11,380 nt of DNA, from NCBI GenBank assembly GCA_017883605.1, contig JADGNH010000058.1, forward strand, positions 1 through 11,380, in the 5' to 3' direction. The notes beneath the pieces were generated by a model. That model did not search any database. It saw nothing but the letters and a program-made list of their open reading frames with translations, and was not told the origin of the DNA. Shown here piece after piece: positions 5,738-11,380 of this stretch (within the stretch, counting starts at the first letter, position 1; each line of letters starts with the position of its first letter). A program made the position numbers and the translations under genes. This DNA comes from Methanobacteriaceae archaeon. Lineage in GTDB: Archaea > Methanobacteriota > Methanobacteria > Methanobacteriales > Methanobacteriaceae.

Positions 5738-6937
5738 ATGATCGAGCCCATGCTTGCTAAACTTACTAGCCCTGAAGTTAATTTAACTGGTTCCTGGATA
5801 AGTGAACCTAAATATGATGGGGAAAGGATAATCGCAGCACGTAAAGATAACGAAATAAGTTTATGGACCCGGAGACATCTTCAGGTTTCAAAGAAGTTCC
5901 CTGAGATCATAAAAGCTTTAAAAGAAAGTATTAAAAGTGATGATTGGATGTTGGATGGGGAAATGACAGTTTCAGGAGGCTTTAGGACTCTATTAAAACG
6001 TAACGTGGAAGATAAGCTTAAAATAAGCATATTATCCAAGAAGATACCGGCCACTTACAATATATTTGATATCCTCACCTGGAAAGGAGAGGACCTTACT
6101 CAGAAACCCCTGGTAGAGCGTAAAAGGATATTGATAAAGGCCCTTCATTCAGATGACCGCACCAGAATAGTTCCATTTAAGATTGTTGATAACCAGACCG
6201 TGAAGGATCATTTCACTGAATATAGGGATCAGGGATATGAGGGAGCAGTTTTAAAAAATACTTCCTCTAAATATGAATCCGGAAAAAGATCAGGGCAATG
6301 GCTAAAGATCAAAAGAGAGGATACCGTAGACGTCCATGTAATAGGAGCTACCAAAAGTACGGGTAGTATAGCCTTTGGCGGCTTAATGATGGAAAGGAAT
6401 GGGAAATATTTCGGAAAAGTTGGTACTGGATTCAGTGACCAGGATAGAAAAGACATATTAAAACTTCTGGAAGAAAACCGGGGACCTCTGGAGATATGGG
6501 TGCCTCCGGAGGTGGAATCGGAGATATTAATTACTTCCCAGCCCTTGCTGGCAGAAATTAAGGTGAATGAAATAATTAGAGGTAATTCACCCCGGGCCCC
6601 GGTGTGGGTGAGATTCAGATGGGGAGATGACAACAGGGCTCTTAATAAGATTTGCCAGTCTATTAAAACCAAAAAAAGATTATTAATTAATTATAAGAAC
6701 ACTGGAAAGAGAATTATTGAGCCCCACATTTTTGGCCGGGATGAAAAGGGGGAAATGAAACTCAGAGCCTATCAAAGAGAAGGATACAGCGAAAGCGGAG
6801 AGCCAGAGGGTTGGAAATTATTTATAGTAGATTATATTAACCAGATGTCAGAATTAAAAGAAAACTTCCTGGTAAGGCCAGACTATAATCCCGAAGACCC
6901 TACAATTACCGATGTCAGTTGTGAGGCAGAAGATTAG
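5738..6937 (+). CDS. ATP-dependent DNA ligase (LigD-type core) fused to a C-terminal WYL-like domain
   Basis: The product is 399 residues. The ligase core shows motif I KYDGER (25-30, Lys25 the adenylated residue), DGEM (73-76), YNIFDIL (107-113), motif IV YEGAVLK (167-173) and motif V WLKIKR (188-193). An OB-fold region spans about 195-295, with LLAEIKVNEI at 270-279. This matches the ligase domain of bacterial LigD and stand-alone archaeal NHEJ ligases, which normally stop near residue 300. Here another 90 residues follow: INYKNTGKRIIEPHIFGRD (317-335), LRAYQREGY (342-350), SGEPEGWKLFIVD (353-365) and RPDYNPEDP (380-388). That pattern resembles small WYL-fold proteins. ATG 5738 has GGGGAG eight bases upstream. 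Its position after ku indicates end joining. The polymerase and phosphoesterase domains of full LigD are absent. The ligase call is firm; the WYL call rests on pattern recognition. Confidence 0.9.
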   Translation: MIEPMLAKLTSPEVNLTGSWISEPKYDGERIIAARKDNEISLWTRRHLQVSKKFPEIIKALKESIKSDDWMLDGEMTVSGGFRTLLKRNVEDKLKISILSKKIPATYNIFDILTWKGEDLTQKPLVERKRILIKALHSDDRTRIVPFKIVDNQTVKDHFTEYRDQGYEGAVLKNTSSKYESGKRSGQWLKIKREDTVDVHVIGATKSTGSIAFGGLMMERNGKYFGKVGTGFSDQDRKDILKLLEENRGPLEIWVPPEVESEILITSQPLLAEIKVNEIIRGNSPRAPVWVRFRWGDDNRALNKICQSIKTKKRLLINYKNTGKRIIEPHIFGRDEKGEMKLRAYQREGYSESGEPEGWKLFIVDYINQMSELKENFLVRPDYNPEDPTITDVSCEAED

Positions 6938-6972
6938 AGGTATAGAAGATTAATTAGGATTAAGTACTTTAA

Positions 6973-6990
6973 ATTATTCTTTAGAATAAT
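6973..6990. terminator. AT-rich inverted repeat between convergent genes
   Basis: ATTATTC, a TTTA loop and GAATAAT form a perfect 7-bp stem at 6973-6990. It lies 36 bases past the ligase stop and spans the stop codon of the leftward UPF0282 gene. Convergent placement suits a bidirectional terminator, but the stem is weak (mostly A-T pairs) and no clean T-run follows on either strand. Confidence 0.25.
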
Positions 6991-7858
6991 ATAATTCCTT
7001 TCGCCTGGCTTCCAATAAATAAGGTTCCTTACCGATTAGTTCCGATGCCACCAATATTTCGTTTTTGGATTCCTTTTTTATGGATTCAATAAAATCAGAA
7101 TAACGGAGATCCCTCAGGAGATGATGATCCACCACCACCCTAGGTATTTCCTGGGCTATCTCAATCAGATTTACCCGGGCCTTTTCCACATCCTGTTTTT
7201 CCAGGGCAAAACCTAAAAGATAAAGGGGAGGACCACTCAATATCAGCGTATCTGGGTTTTCATTAAGAATCAACTCTTTGGTCCTTTCATAAATGGGGCC
7301 CTGCACATCTGATGCGTGCATCAGGCTTTCCCCTTTCCATCTGATGGTTAAGGTTGTAACATATCCCAGCTTACTTCCCAGAGGGCCGTGGGGCAGGGGG
7401 TTAGAAAATTCCATCACGGTATCTCCTATTTTATAGGACTCACCATCGGCATAGTTGACTTCACAATTTAACTCTTTCAGGTCATCTAAAAGTTCCCGGG
7501 CCCTTTTCTTCTGGCTCTGGTTTATGGAAGAAGTAGGATTTTTGATGAAAAGCCTTCTATCCCGGTATATTTCCTCTGCGTAGTGTGGATTAGAATCAAG
7601 ATATCTTCCCAGGCTAAAAGGGGTATAATGATCATGGTGGTAATGGCTGATGGTTACAATATCCGCTGTTTTGGCGTATTTCTGTATCCTGGACCGGGTT
7701 TCATACAGAGCTTCAAATTCCGTTTTCCAGGGTGGGAAACCGAACCTTTTAGGGCCCAGGGATGTACCAGGGTCTATTAATATCTTTTGGTCAGTTTCCA
7801 CCAGGGTGGCCATGGATCTGACGCCCATGCTCTCAAAGGCCAGGGGTATTATGTTCAA
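6974..7858 (-). CDS. UPF0282 family metallo-beta-lactamase-fold protein
   Basis: A predicted metal-dependent hydrolase of unknown substrate, 294 residues from TTG 7858. The opening IIPLAFESMGVRSMATLVE is the family hallmark, followed by ILIDPG. Metal-binding motif HYHHDH gives His72, His74, Asp76 and His77. Further likely ligands are His157 (PLPHGP), Asp184 (HASDVQGP) and His245/246 (VVDHH). The start choice rests on GGTGATCC, a near-perfect ribosome binding site at 7868-7861, just upstream of this TTG. In-frame TTG 7870 and GTG 7867 overlap that site and would add three or four residues. No beta-CASP insert was seen, so it is not evidently an Artemis-like nuclease. It converges with the ligase gene, giving no operon link to NHEJ. 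Confident on family, ignorant of reaction. Confidence 0.85.
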   Translation of the reverse strand: MNIIPLAFESMGVRSMATLVETDQKILIDPGTSLGPKRFGFPPWKTEFEALYETRSRIQKYAKTADIVTISHYHHDHYTPFSLGRYLDSNPHYAEEIYRDRRLFIKNPTSSINQSQKKRARELLDDLKELNCEVNYADGESYKIGDTVMEFSNPLPHGPLGSKLGYVTTLTIRWKGESLMHASDVQGPIYERTKELILNENPDTLILSGPPLYLLGFALEKQDVEKARVNLIEIAQEIPRVVVDHHLLRDLRYSDFIESIKKESKNEILVASELIGKEPYLLEARRKELYYSKE

Positions 7859-7860
7859 TC

Positions 7861-7868
7861 GGATCACC
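7861..7868 (-). promoter_or_regulatory. extended ribosome binding site GGTGATCC setting a TTG start
   Basis: On the minus strand GGTGATCC lies two bases before TTG 7858. It matches the 3' end of archaeal 16S rRNA (complement of GGATCACC). It covers the alternative upstream GTG and TTG codons, which argues against their use as starts. Confidence 0.55.
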
Positions 7869-7958
7869 AATAAATAAACACAAACTCAATCCAATACACT
7901 TTAATTAGATTCTTTTTTTTTAATTTAAAATTTAGTCACTTTTTAATTTATGCACGGG

Positions 7959-8159
7959 TTAATCCTCATACCGCTCCAGAAAACAGGCCGCCAGATCCCT
8001 GGTCTTGGGACTTTTCAGTTGGGCATTCACAAATTCCACTATTCTTTCCTTATCTACCTTGGTGAGACTGGCTAGGAGATAGATGGCAAATGTATTTATG
8101 GTAGTTGTTGGGGCTGTGGAGCATATCCTGGAATTTGCCCCATTTAGGGTATAGAAATT
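7959..8159 (-). pseudogene. C-terminal remnant of an unrecognised gene
   Basis: A 66-codon frame is open from 8159 down to TAA at 7961-7959, with a stop (TAG 8162-8160) directly upstream and no ATG, GTG or TTG near its beginning. It reads as normal protein: TLNGANSRICSTAPTTTINT, FAIYLLASLTKVDKERIVEF, then an ending FLERYED. GC-rich codons match the neighbouring real genes. It begins 9 bases after the stop of the DUF2238-like gene, as if a deletion removed the rest. The TTINTF...L..L..VDKERI..F pattern recalls alpha-alpha toroid (prenyltransferase-like) repeats, but this is a weak impression. The flank 7871-7958 is AT-rich, with a nine-T run at 7913-7921. Confidence 0.45.
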
Positions 8160-8168
8160 CTATTTATT

Positions 8169-8879
8169 TCATTTTGACTTTTTTATACCTTCCAGCTCCG
8201 CTATTTCATCTATGAAATGTTTATCACCTTTTTTCTCTTCCCGTTTGATGATCCACACCCCTATAACTGCACCGAAAATACCTCCAAAGGCGTCCACATA
8301 CAAATCTTGCATGGTGTCGGCTAGGCCAGATGCTAGGGGAGAGCCTTGGCTCAGGCCGGTGGGTAAATACGTATTTATAAATGGGTATATGATCTGGTCA
8401 TAGAAATATTCGCTCATCTCCAACATTGCCCCCAAGGCTATGACCATGAAAACAATTAAAATAAACATCACCTTCAAAGAGGCCTTCAGTTGTCCATAGG
8501 CGTATGCGGTGTAAATTATCATCATCCCTATCAATCCCAGGACAGCAGGGATAAGGGAATGCATGAATTTGTCATAATAAGGTACGTAGGTATAGGCACT
8601 GAGCCCGTCGCCTATCACCAGTTCAAAAAATACCACAATCAAAAGCAAGATCCGGATATCAACAGGTATCACGCATAAACGGTTCCCTGTAAAAAATCCC
8701 GGCACGTAAATAATGGCTAGGGCAATCAAAGTTAATATACCGAAAAATCTCTCTGAAAAAAGCGTGTTGTAGATACCGGCAATGAGAATTGCAATGGTTA
8801 TCAAACGCATTAGATTTTTTTCCCAGGGAGGGGAGGTCTTATCAAAATCTGGTGGTGGACAGGTTTTACCGTTACTCAT
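8169..8879 (-). CDS. YjdF/DUF2238-like integral membrane protein
   Basis: A 236-residue multispanning membrane protein of unknown function. Hydrophobic segments fall at about 22-40, 43-61, 75-93, 108-127, 136-154 and 197-211. Polar residues inside the membrane region match the YjdF/DUF2238 pattern: YDKFMH (Asp103, His107), EMSEYFYD (Glu154, Glu157), and DTMQDLYVDAFGG (Asp188, Asp192, Asp196) before the last helix. The short Pro-rich N-terminus and Lys-rich C-terminus are likely cytoplasmic. ATG 8879 has GGTGAG (complement of 8886-8891) six bases upstream. The stop is followed within 10 bases by a truncated coding remnant. Related VanZ-like proteins share a similar layout, so the family call is tentative, but the gene is clear. 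Confidence 0.75.
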   Translation of the reverse strand: MSNGKTCPPPDFDKTSPPWEKNLMRLITIAILIAGIYNTLFSERFFGILTLIALAIIYVPGFFTGNRLCVIPVDIRILLLIVVFFELVIGDGLSAYTYVPYYDKFMHSLIPAVLGLIGMMIIYTAYAYGQLKASLKVMFILIVFMVIALGAMLEMSEYFYDQIIYPFINTYLPTGLSQGSPLASGLADTMQDLYVDAFGGIFGAVIGVWIIKREEKKGDKHFIDEIAELEGIKKSK

Positions 8880-9206
8880 GTTATACTCACCATAATCGTT
8901 TGTTTTATTTAATCTTAAAATTCATAATCATTAAATTAAATTTTTATTAATTTCTCAAAAACTTTCCTATTTTAATTTTTAATAAACTCAAACTTCCTAT
9001 TTAATTTTTAATATTATCAATCCTTGAAATTTCTATTTAATTTGTTTTTTTTTAAGTCTTTAAATCTATTGATTAAATGGGCTCAAGTTCTAATGATGCG
9101 TTAATTTGCACCCACTTCCCGACTCAATAATACGATATTTATTTTCCTTACCCTTATTCCAGCTCCTATAAATGGGAATAATAGTTATTATACTAATTTG
9201 TTATTT
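8880..9206. other. AT-rich non-coding stretch with direct repeats
   Basis: No gene is supported here. The stretch is the upstream region of the leftward membrane protein gene. It contains TTCCTATTTTAATTTTTAATA (8964-8984) and a near copy at 8994-9013 lacking one T, 30 bp apart. A looser third copy, TTTCTATTTAATTT, starts near 9026 and runs into a long T-run. On the minus strand these read as A-rich AAATAGGAA units ahead of the gene. They could be regulatory or slippage products. From about 9100 to 9206 one plus-strand frame is open and leads into the antiporter remnant. Confidence 0.4.
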
Positions 9207-9515
9207 AAAGGGCCGGTTGCCATCTCCTTAATTGGAACTAAAATGAGTTGGGATTCTGTGTTGTTCATGGGCTGGTTTGGACCCCGAGGACTTGCATCAA
9301 TAGTTCTGGCATTGGTAGCTCTGAAAAAGTAGCTATATTCCCTGGGAATGATACTTTAATTTTTACGGTCATGGTCACGGTTCTTTTAAGCGTGATACTC
9401 CATGGTTTAACTGCTTCACCATTATCCAAACTTATATAAAACGTTCTCAGGGACCAAAAGAAGAAAACAGTGGGAACACCTAATCTATGATATCAACTCT
9501 TTTGATGGGATATGA
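9207..9515 (+). pseudogene. frameshifted C-terminal piece of a CPA-type Na+/H+ antiporter
   Basis: Frame one reads PVAISLIGTKMSW then LFMGWFGPRGLASIVLAL and hits TAG at 9330-9332. The next frame continues as KVAIFPGNDTLIFTVMVTVL followed by LSVILHGLTASPLSKL, stopping at 9439. GWFGPRG and HGLTASPL are hallmark C-terminal motifs of NhaP/CPA1-type antiporters. The shift falls near the A-run at 9324-9328. A third frame then stays open (YKTFSGTKRRKQWEHLIYD) to TGA 9513-9515 and may be the hydrophilic tail. The N-terminal 300-odd residues, with the ion-binding Asp pair, are missing, so the piece cannot work as a transporter. A sequencing error could explain one shift but not the missing front. Confidence 0.75.
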
Positions 9516-9601
9516 AAAAGGAGAACATTATTTTCATTAATACAGGGGTGGTGCTTATACTCTTTGGATGGATTATTGAAACCTCTACTAATTTTATATA
9601 A
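9512..9601 (+). CDS. 29-residue single-helix membrane peptide ORF
   Basis: ATG 9512 overlaps the TGA that ends the antiporter tail frame (ATGA), a typical coupled arrangement. The peptide begins MKKENIIFINTG, continues with a hydrophobic VVLILFGWII helix and ends ETSTNFI. No strong separate ribosome binding site is seen. It could be a genuine small membrane protein formerly coupled to the antiporter gene, or the first part of a gene broken by the downstream stops. No family recognised. Confidence 0.3.
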   Translation: MKKENIIFINTGVVLILFGWIIETSTNFI

Positions 9602-9639
9602 GGCCAAAGGGTTAGTTAATATTCAAAAATCAATAGGGG

Positions 9640-9780
9640 AGTTTTGATAAGGTTCGTTACAGGGCTGTGGGATTAGGAATTCCTGGTTTGTTTTTAAACC
9701 TCTGATAAATGGATTACTTACTCATTTGTAAGATCTATCGAAGAAAAAAATCAAAACCCCGGAAACATAAAATTGATTAA
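9640..9780 (+). pseudogene. broken small membrane-protein remnant
   Basis: One frame reads VRYRAVGLGIPGLFLNL, two consecutive in-frame stops (TGA 9703, TAA 9706), then MDYLLICKIYRRKKSKPRKH to TAA 9778-9780. A hydrophobic stretch followed by a Lys/Arg-rich tail suggests the end of a small membrane protein, and GGGG lies just upstream at 9636-9639. The split by two stops makes a functional gene unlikely. A 22-residue peptide from ATG 9709 remains possible. No family recognised. Confidence 0.3.
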
Positions 9781-9789
9781 TAATGTTTC

Positions 9790-9835
9790 TTAAATATAAT
9801 AAAAGATTGGGGTTTGTTGGATAAACATAGGAGGT
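9790..9835 (+). promoter_or_regulatory. promoter and ribosome binding site of the first DUF308 gene
   Basis: TTAAATATAATA (9790-9801) is a good archaeal TATA-like box, placing initiation near 9820. The strong GGAGGT at 9830-9835 stands eight bases before ATG 9844. A short leader of about 20 bases would result. Confidence 0.45.
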
Positions 9836-9843
9836 AGAAAATT

Positions 9844-10323
9844 ATGCAAAAAACGGCTAGCGCTTTGATTTTGATTATTTTAGGTATTATTATTCTAGCC
9901 TTCCCTGCCTTAGGAGTGATTCCCCTTAGTCTAATTACTGGATTTATAGTTTTAATCCTGGGTATTGGTCTTATATTAGGCGGAATAATGGAAATGGGCG
10001 AAAGTGCGGGATTGGGTATCCTAGAGCTGATTTTGGGAATTATTGCCCTGGTTCTGGGTATTGGATTTATATTTAATCCCGGACTATTTAGCTGGTTAGT
10101 TGGTTTCATAGTTTGGATAGTGGGTCTTTTCCTGGTTATTGCCGGTATTGTCGGAGTACTTTCGAAAACTGGTGGCAGCAGGTGGAATGGAGTAATAGCC
10201 ATAATCATAGGTATAATATACATAATCGTAGGAATGTTTATAGCTAATCCTTTGATTTTAGGAGCTTTAATTGGTTTATGGCTTATAATTACTGGAATAT
10301 TAATGCTTTTTGATAAAGAGTGA
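9844..10323 (+). CDS. DUF308 (HdeD-like) membrane protein
   Basis: A 159-residue, very hydrophobic and Gly/Ile-rich protein with six predicted helices (about 5-21, 27-48, 56-77, 83-104, 115-133, 137-155). Internally repeated ILGIxxLxxP-type units are typical of DUF308, the family of E. coli HdeD. Only short loops carry charge (MEMGES at 49-54, SKTGGSRWN at 107-115). HdeD is linked to acid resistance in enteric bacteria; no such role is shown for archaeal members. ATG 9844 follows a strong GGAGGT. A nine-T run 28 bases after the stop probably ends the transcript. A close paralogue starts at 11145. The family call is firm; function is unknown. Confidence 0.88.
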   Translation: MQKTASALILIILGIIILAFPALGVIPLSLITGFIVLILGIGLILGGIMEMGESAGLGILELILGIIALVLGIGFIFNPGLFSWLVGFIVWIVGLFLVIAGIVGVLSKTGGSRWNGVIAIIIGIIYIIVGMFIANPLILGALIGLWLIITGILMLFDKE

Positions 10324-10351
10324 AATACAAAAATATTCCAACAAACTCCCA

Positions 10352-10360
10352 TTTTTTTTT
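10352..10360 (+). terminator. T-run terminator after the first DUF308 gene
   Basis: Nine consecutive T follow CCCA, 28 bases past the TGA. Archaeal RNA polymerase terminates at such T-runs without a hairpin. A 12-bp palindrome, ATAACATGTTAT, lies just beyond at 10365-10376. The remainder of 10324-10487 is AT-rich and holds the promoter of the next gene, perhaps TTTAATATATC near 10420-10430. Confidence 0.5.
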
Positions 10361-10487
10361 ATTTATAACATGTTATGAATGATTTTAATTTGATTTAAAC
10401 TGCTTTAAAACTTCTAATATCTATTTAATATATCTATAAACATCTGTATAATAATATTTGTATAATATACTCTGGAAGCTGATTTTC

Positions 10488-10913
10488 ATGGAAGATAAAA
10501 AGGATTCGGATGAAAAGCAGGAAACTAAAAAATTGTCCTTAATTAAGGGTAAAAATGGTCTTGATGAAGCTGGTAAGGAAAAAGAATTAGATTCACAGAT
10601 GAAAAAACAATTATCTCCTGCCAGGGCGGTTATTAGGATTGTCCTTGGCTTTTTTGCTTTATTATTCTGGATTTTTGTAGGTGTATCCCCTACCATGGTC
10701 TTTTCTTCTGGTATTCAAAATTTTATTGGTGTAGTATCATTTTTTAATAGGAATCCCACTGCATTTTTACTAATAGCATTAATCAACATATTTTTAGGTG
10801 TTATTTCTTTCATTATCATTGGAATTTGGTGGTGGAGTGCGTTTCATATTCTCTGGTCCATAAGATGGTTTTATGGTTACGTAAGATATAGCCGCATAAA
10901 AAATCCCGAATAA
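10488..10913 (+). CDS. membrane protein with charged N-terminal region, unrecognised
   Basis: A 141-residue product from ATG 10488. An in-frame TTG at 10458 would add ten residues but lacks support, and GGAAG about 12 bases before the ATG is only a weak ribosome binding site. Residues 1-45 are highly charged (Lys/Glu/Asp-rich) and likely cytoplasmic. ARAVIRIVLGFFALLFWIF begins the first helix (about 45-66). A second long hydrophobic region spans about 91-117 (FLLIALINIFLGVISFIIIG), followed by the aromatic IWWWSAFHILWSIRWFYG. The basic C-terminus follows. No family was recognised. It sits between the two DUF308 genes on the same strand, so a related envelope role is conceivable. Its AT-rich codons and Phe/Ile/Trp content are unlike the repair genes upstream. 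Confidence 0.65.
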   Translation: MEDKKDSDEKQETKKLSLIKGKNGLDEAGKEKELDSQMKKQLSPARAVIRIVLGFFALLFWIFVGVSPTMVFSSGIQNFIGVVSFFNRNPTAFLLIALINIFLGVISFIIIGIWWWSAFHILWSIRWFYGYVRYSRIKNPE

Positions 10914-10978
10914 GGAATAAATGGCCTCTAATAAGGAATAATTAAAAATAGAGAAGATGAGTAAAGAATAAAGATGCG

Positions 10979-11015
10979 GTACTTTTTATTTTAAGGAGTA
11001 CTTTTTAGTTAAGGA
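10979..11015. repeat. head-to-tail 19/18-bp tandem repeat
   Basis: GTACTTTTTATTTTAAGGA (10979-10997) is followed directly by GTACTTTTTAGTTAAGGA (10998-11015). Nearby, TAAGGAATAA occurs at 10911-10920 (including the stop codon of the preceding gene) and 10932-10941, with TAAAGAATAA at 10962-10971. Spacer 10914-11144 contains no gene. The repeats may be slippage products or a binding site ahead of the second DUF308 gene. Confidence 0.45.
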
Positions 11016-11071
11016 AAAAAAATTAGATGAGTTTATGGCTTTCCCCTGCGTAGTAAATCGAAATTTAATTG

Positions 11072-11138
11072 GATATAAATAGAAAATTATTTAGCTTAAT
11101 CTAAACATAAAAATAGTTGTTTAATTAGAGAAAGGGGG
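11072..11138 (+). promoter_or_regulatory. promoter and ribosome binding site of the second DUF308 gene
   Basis: GATATAAATA (11072-11081) is TATA-like and would start transcription near 11102. GGGGG (11134-11138) stands six bases before ATG 11145. Confidence 0.4.
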
Positions 11139-11144
11139 TAAAAC

Positions 11145-11380
11145 ATGGGAAAAAATGCAATAGCTATATTGCTGATAATTTTAGGTTTAATTGTTCTGGC
11201 CTTCCCGTTTCTGGGATTAATCTCAGTTAGCTTGATAGTTGGCTTTGGAGTGGCATTTTTAGGTCTCGGTCTATTATTAGCTGGTGTTGCTGAGGTTAAA
11301 GAGAGCAGTGGTTTAGGACTCCTGGAAATAGTCATGGGTATTATAGCCTTGATTCTGGGTTTGGGGTTCATTGTAAATCC
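11145..11380 (+). CDS. DUF308 (HdeD-like) membrane protein, second copy, cut by window edge
   Basis: The first 78 residues are present. They align without gaps to the first DUF308 protein: LLIILGLIVLAFPFLGLIS against LIIILGIIILAFPALGVIP, and GLGLLEIVMGIIALILGLGF against GLGILELILGIIALVLGIGF. Three helices are visible and about half the protein lies outside the window. A polar loop (EVKESSG) matches the MEMGESAG loop of copy one. ATG 11145 has GGGGG just upstream. It is a tandem paralogue with its own promoter, so separate regulation is likely. Same family call and the same ignorance of function as copy one. Confidence 0.85.
   Translation, partial: MGKNAIAILLIILGLIVLAFPFLGLISVSLIVGFGVAFLGLGLLLAGVAEVKESSGLGLLEIVMGIIALILGLGFIVN

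Noticed and set aside
6974..7858. UPF0282 protein as the missing NHEJ nuclease (Artemis/SNM1-like)
   Set aside because: It has the metallo-beta-lactamase metal motif but no visible beta-CASP region, and it is convergent with, not co-oriented to, the ligase gene.
9248..9439. 63-codon plus-strand frame read as a complete small gene
   Set aside because: Only its second half matches the antiporter; the first half is the wrong frame of the GWFGPRG segment, so it is treated as part of a pseudogene.
9777..10352. Long minus-strand frame (191 codons) opposite the first DUF308 gene, and a similar one at 11096-11371
   Set aside because: The Pro/Ile-repeat composition is the mirror of Gly/Ile-rich membrane codons, and the sense strand has a strong ribosome binding site and family match.
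1..11380. CRISPR arrays, tRNA or rRNA genes, insertion sequences with terminal repeats
   Set aside because: No regularly spaced repeats with unique spacers, no cloverleaf or rRNA motifs and no transposase were seen; the only mobile trace is the recombinase fragment.

Overview
The window looks archaeal, most likely a mesophilic methanogen of the Methanobacteriales (a Methanobacterium-like genome). Reasons: a Hel308-type helicase; families typical of methanogenic archaea (DUF2115/UPF0305, UPF0282); tandem DUF308 membrane proteins; AT-rich spacers with TATA-like boxes and T-run terminators; and ribosome binding sites of the GGAGGT / GGTGATCC kind. This assignment is inferred from content, not from a marker gene.

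Layout. (1) 1-1275 is an accessory edge. It holds the start of a leftward bacterial-type kdsA (KDO-8-phosphate synthase) cut by the window, a small ORF coupled to it, a rightward zinc-ribbon membrane protein, and an N-terminal scrap of a tyrosine recombinase. (2) 1276-4617 holds a full-length Hel308-like helicase followed by two tandem DUF2115 paralogues. The second paralogue is preceded by three copies of a 17-bp repeat. (3) 4773-6937 is a small non-homologous end-joining (NHEJ) locus: a bacterial-type Ku, then an ATP-dependent DNA ligase with LigD-like core motifs. The ligase carries an extra C-terminal domain that resembles a WYL domain. A 19-bp palindrome lies between the two genes. (4) 6974-8879 is leftward: a UPF0282 metallo-beta-lactamase-fold protein, a 66-codon remnant of an unrecognised gene, and a YjdF/DUF2238-like membrane protein. 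(5) 8880-9843 has no intact sizeable gene. It holds AT-rich repeats, then a frameshifted C-terminal piece of a CPA-type Na+/H+ antiporter, a 29-codon membrane peptide ORF and another broken ORF. (6) 9844-11380 holds two rightward DUF308 (HdeD-like) membrane proteins, the second cut by the window edge, on either side of a small two-helix membrane protein.

How it fits together. Ku would bind and bridge double-strand ends and the ligase would seal them. Hel308 acts at stalled forks, so the centre of the window is repair-themed, although nothing in the sequence proves joint regulation. No NHEJ polymerase/primase or phosphoesterase is visible here. The most unusual item is the ligase with its WYL-like C-terminal domain. 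Both flanks of the repair block carry gene debris (recombinase, antiporter, unknown), which points to past insertion and deletion.
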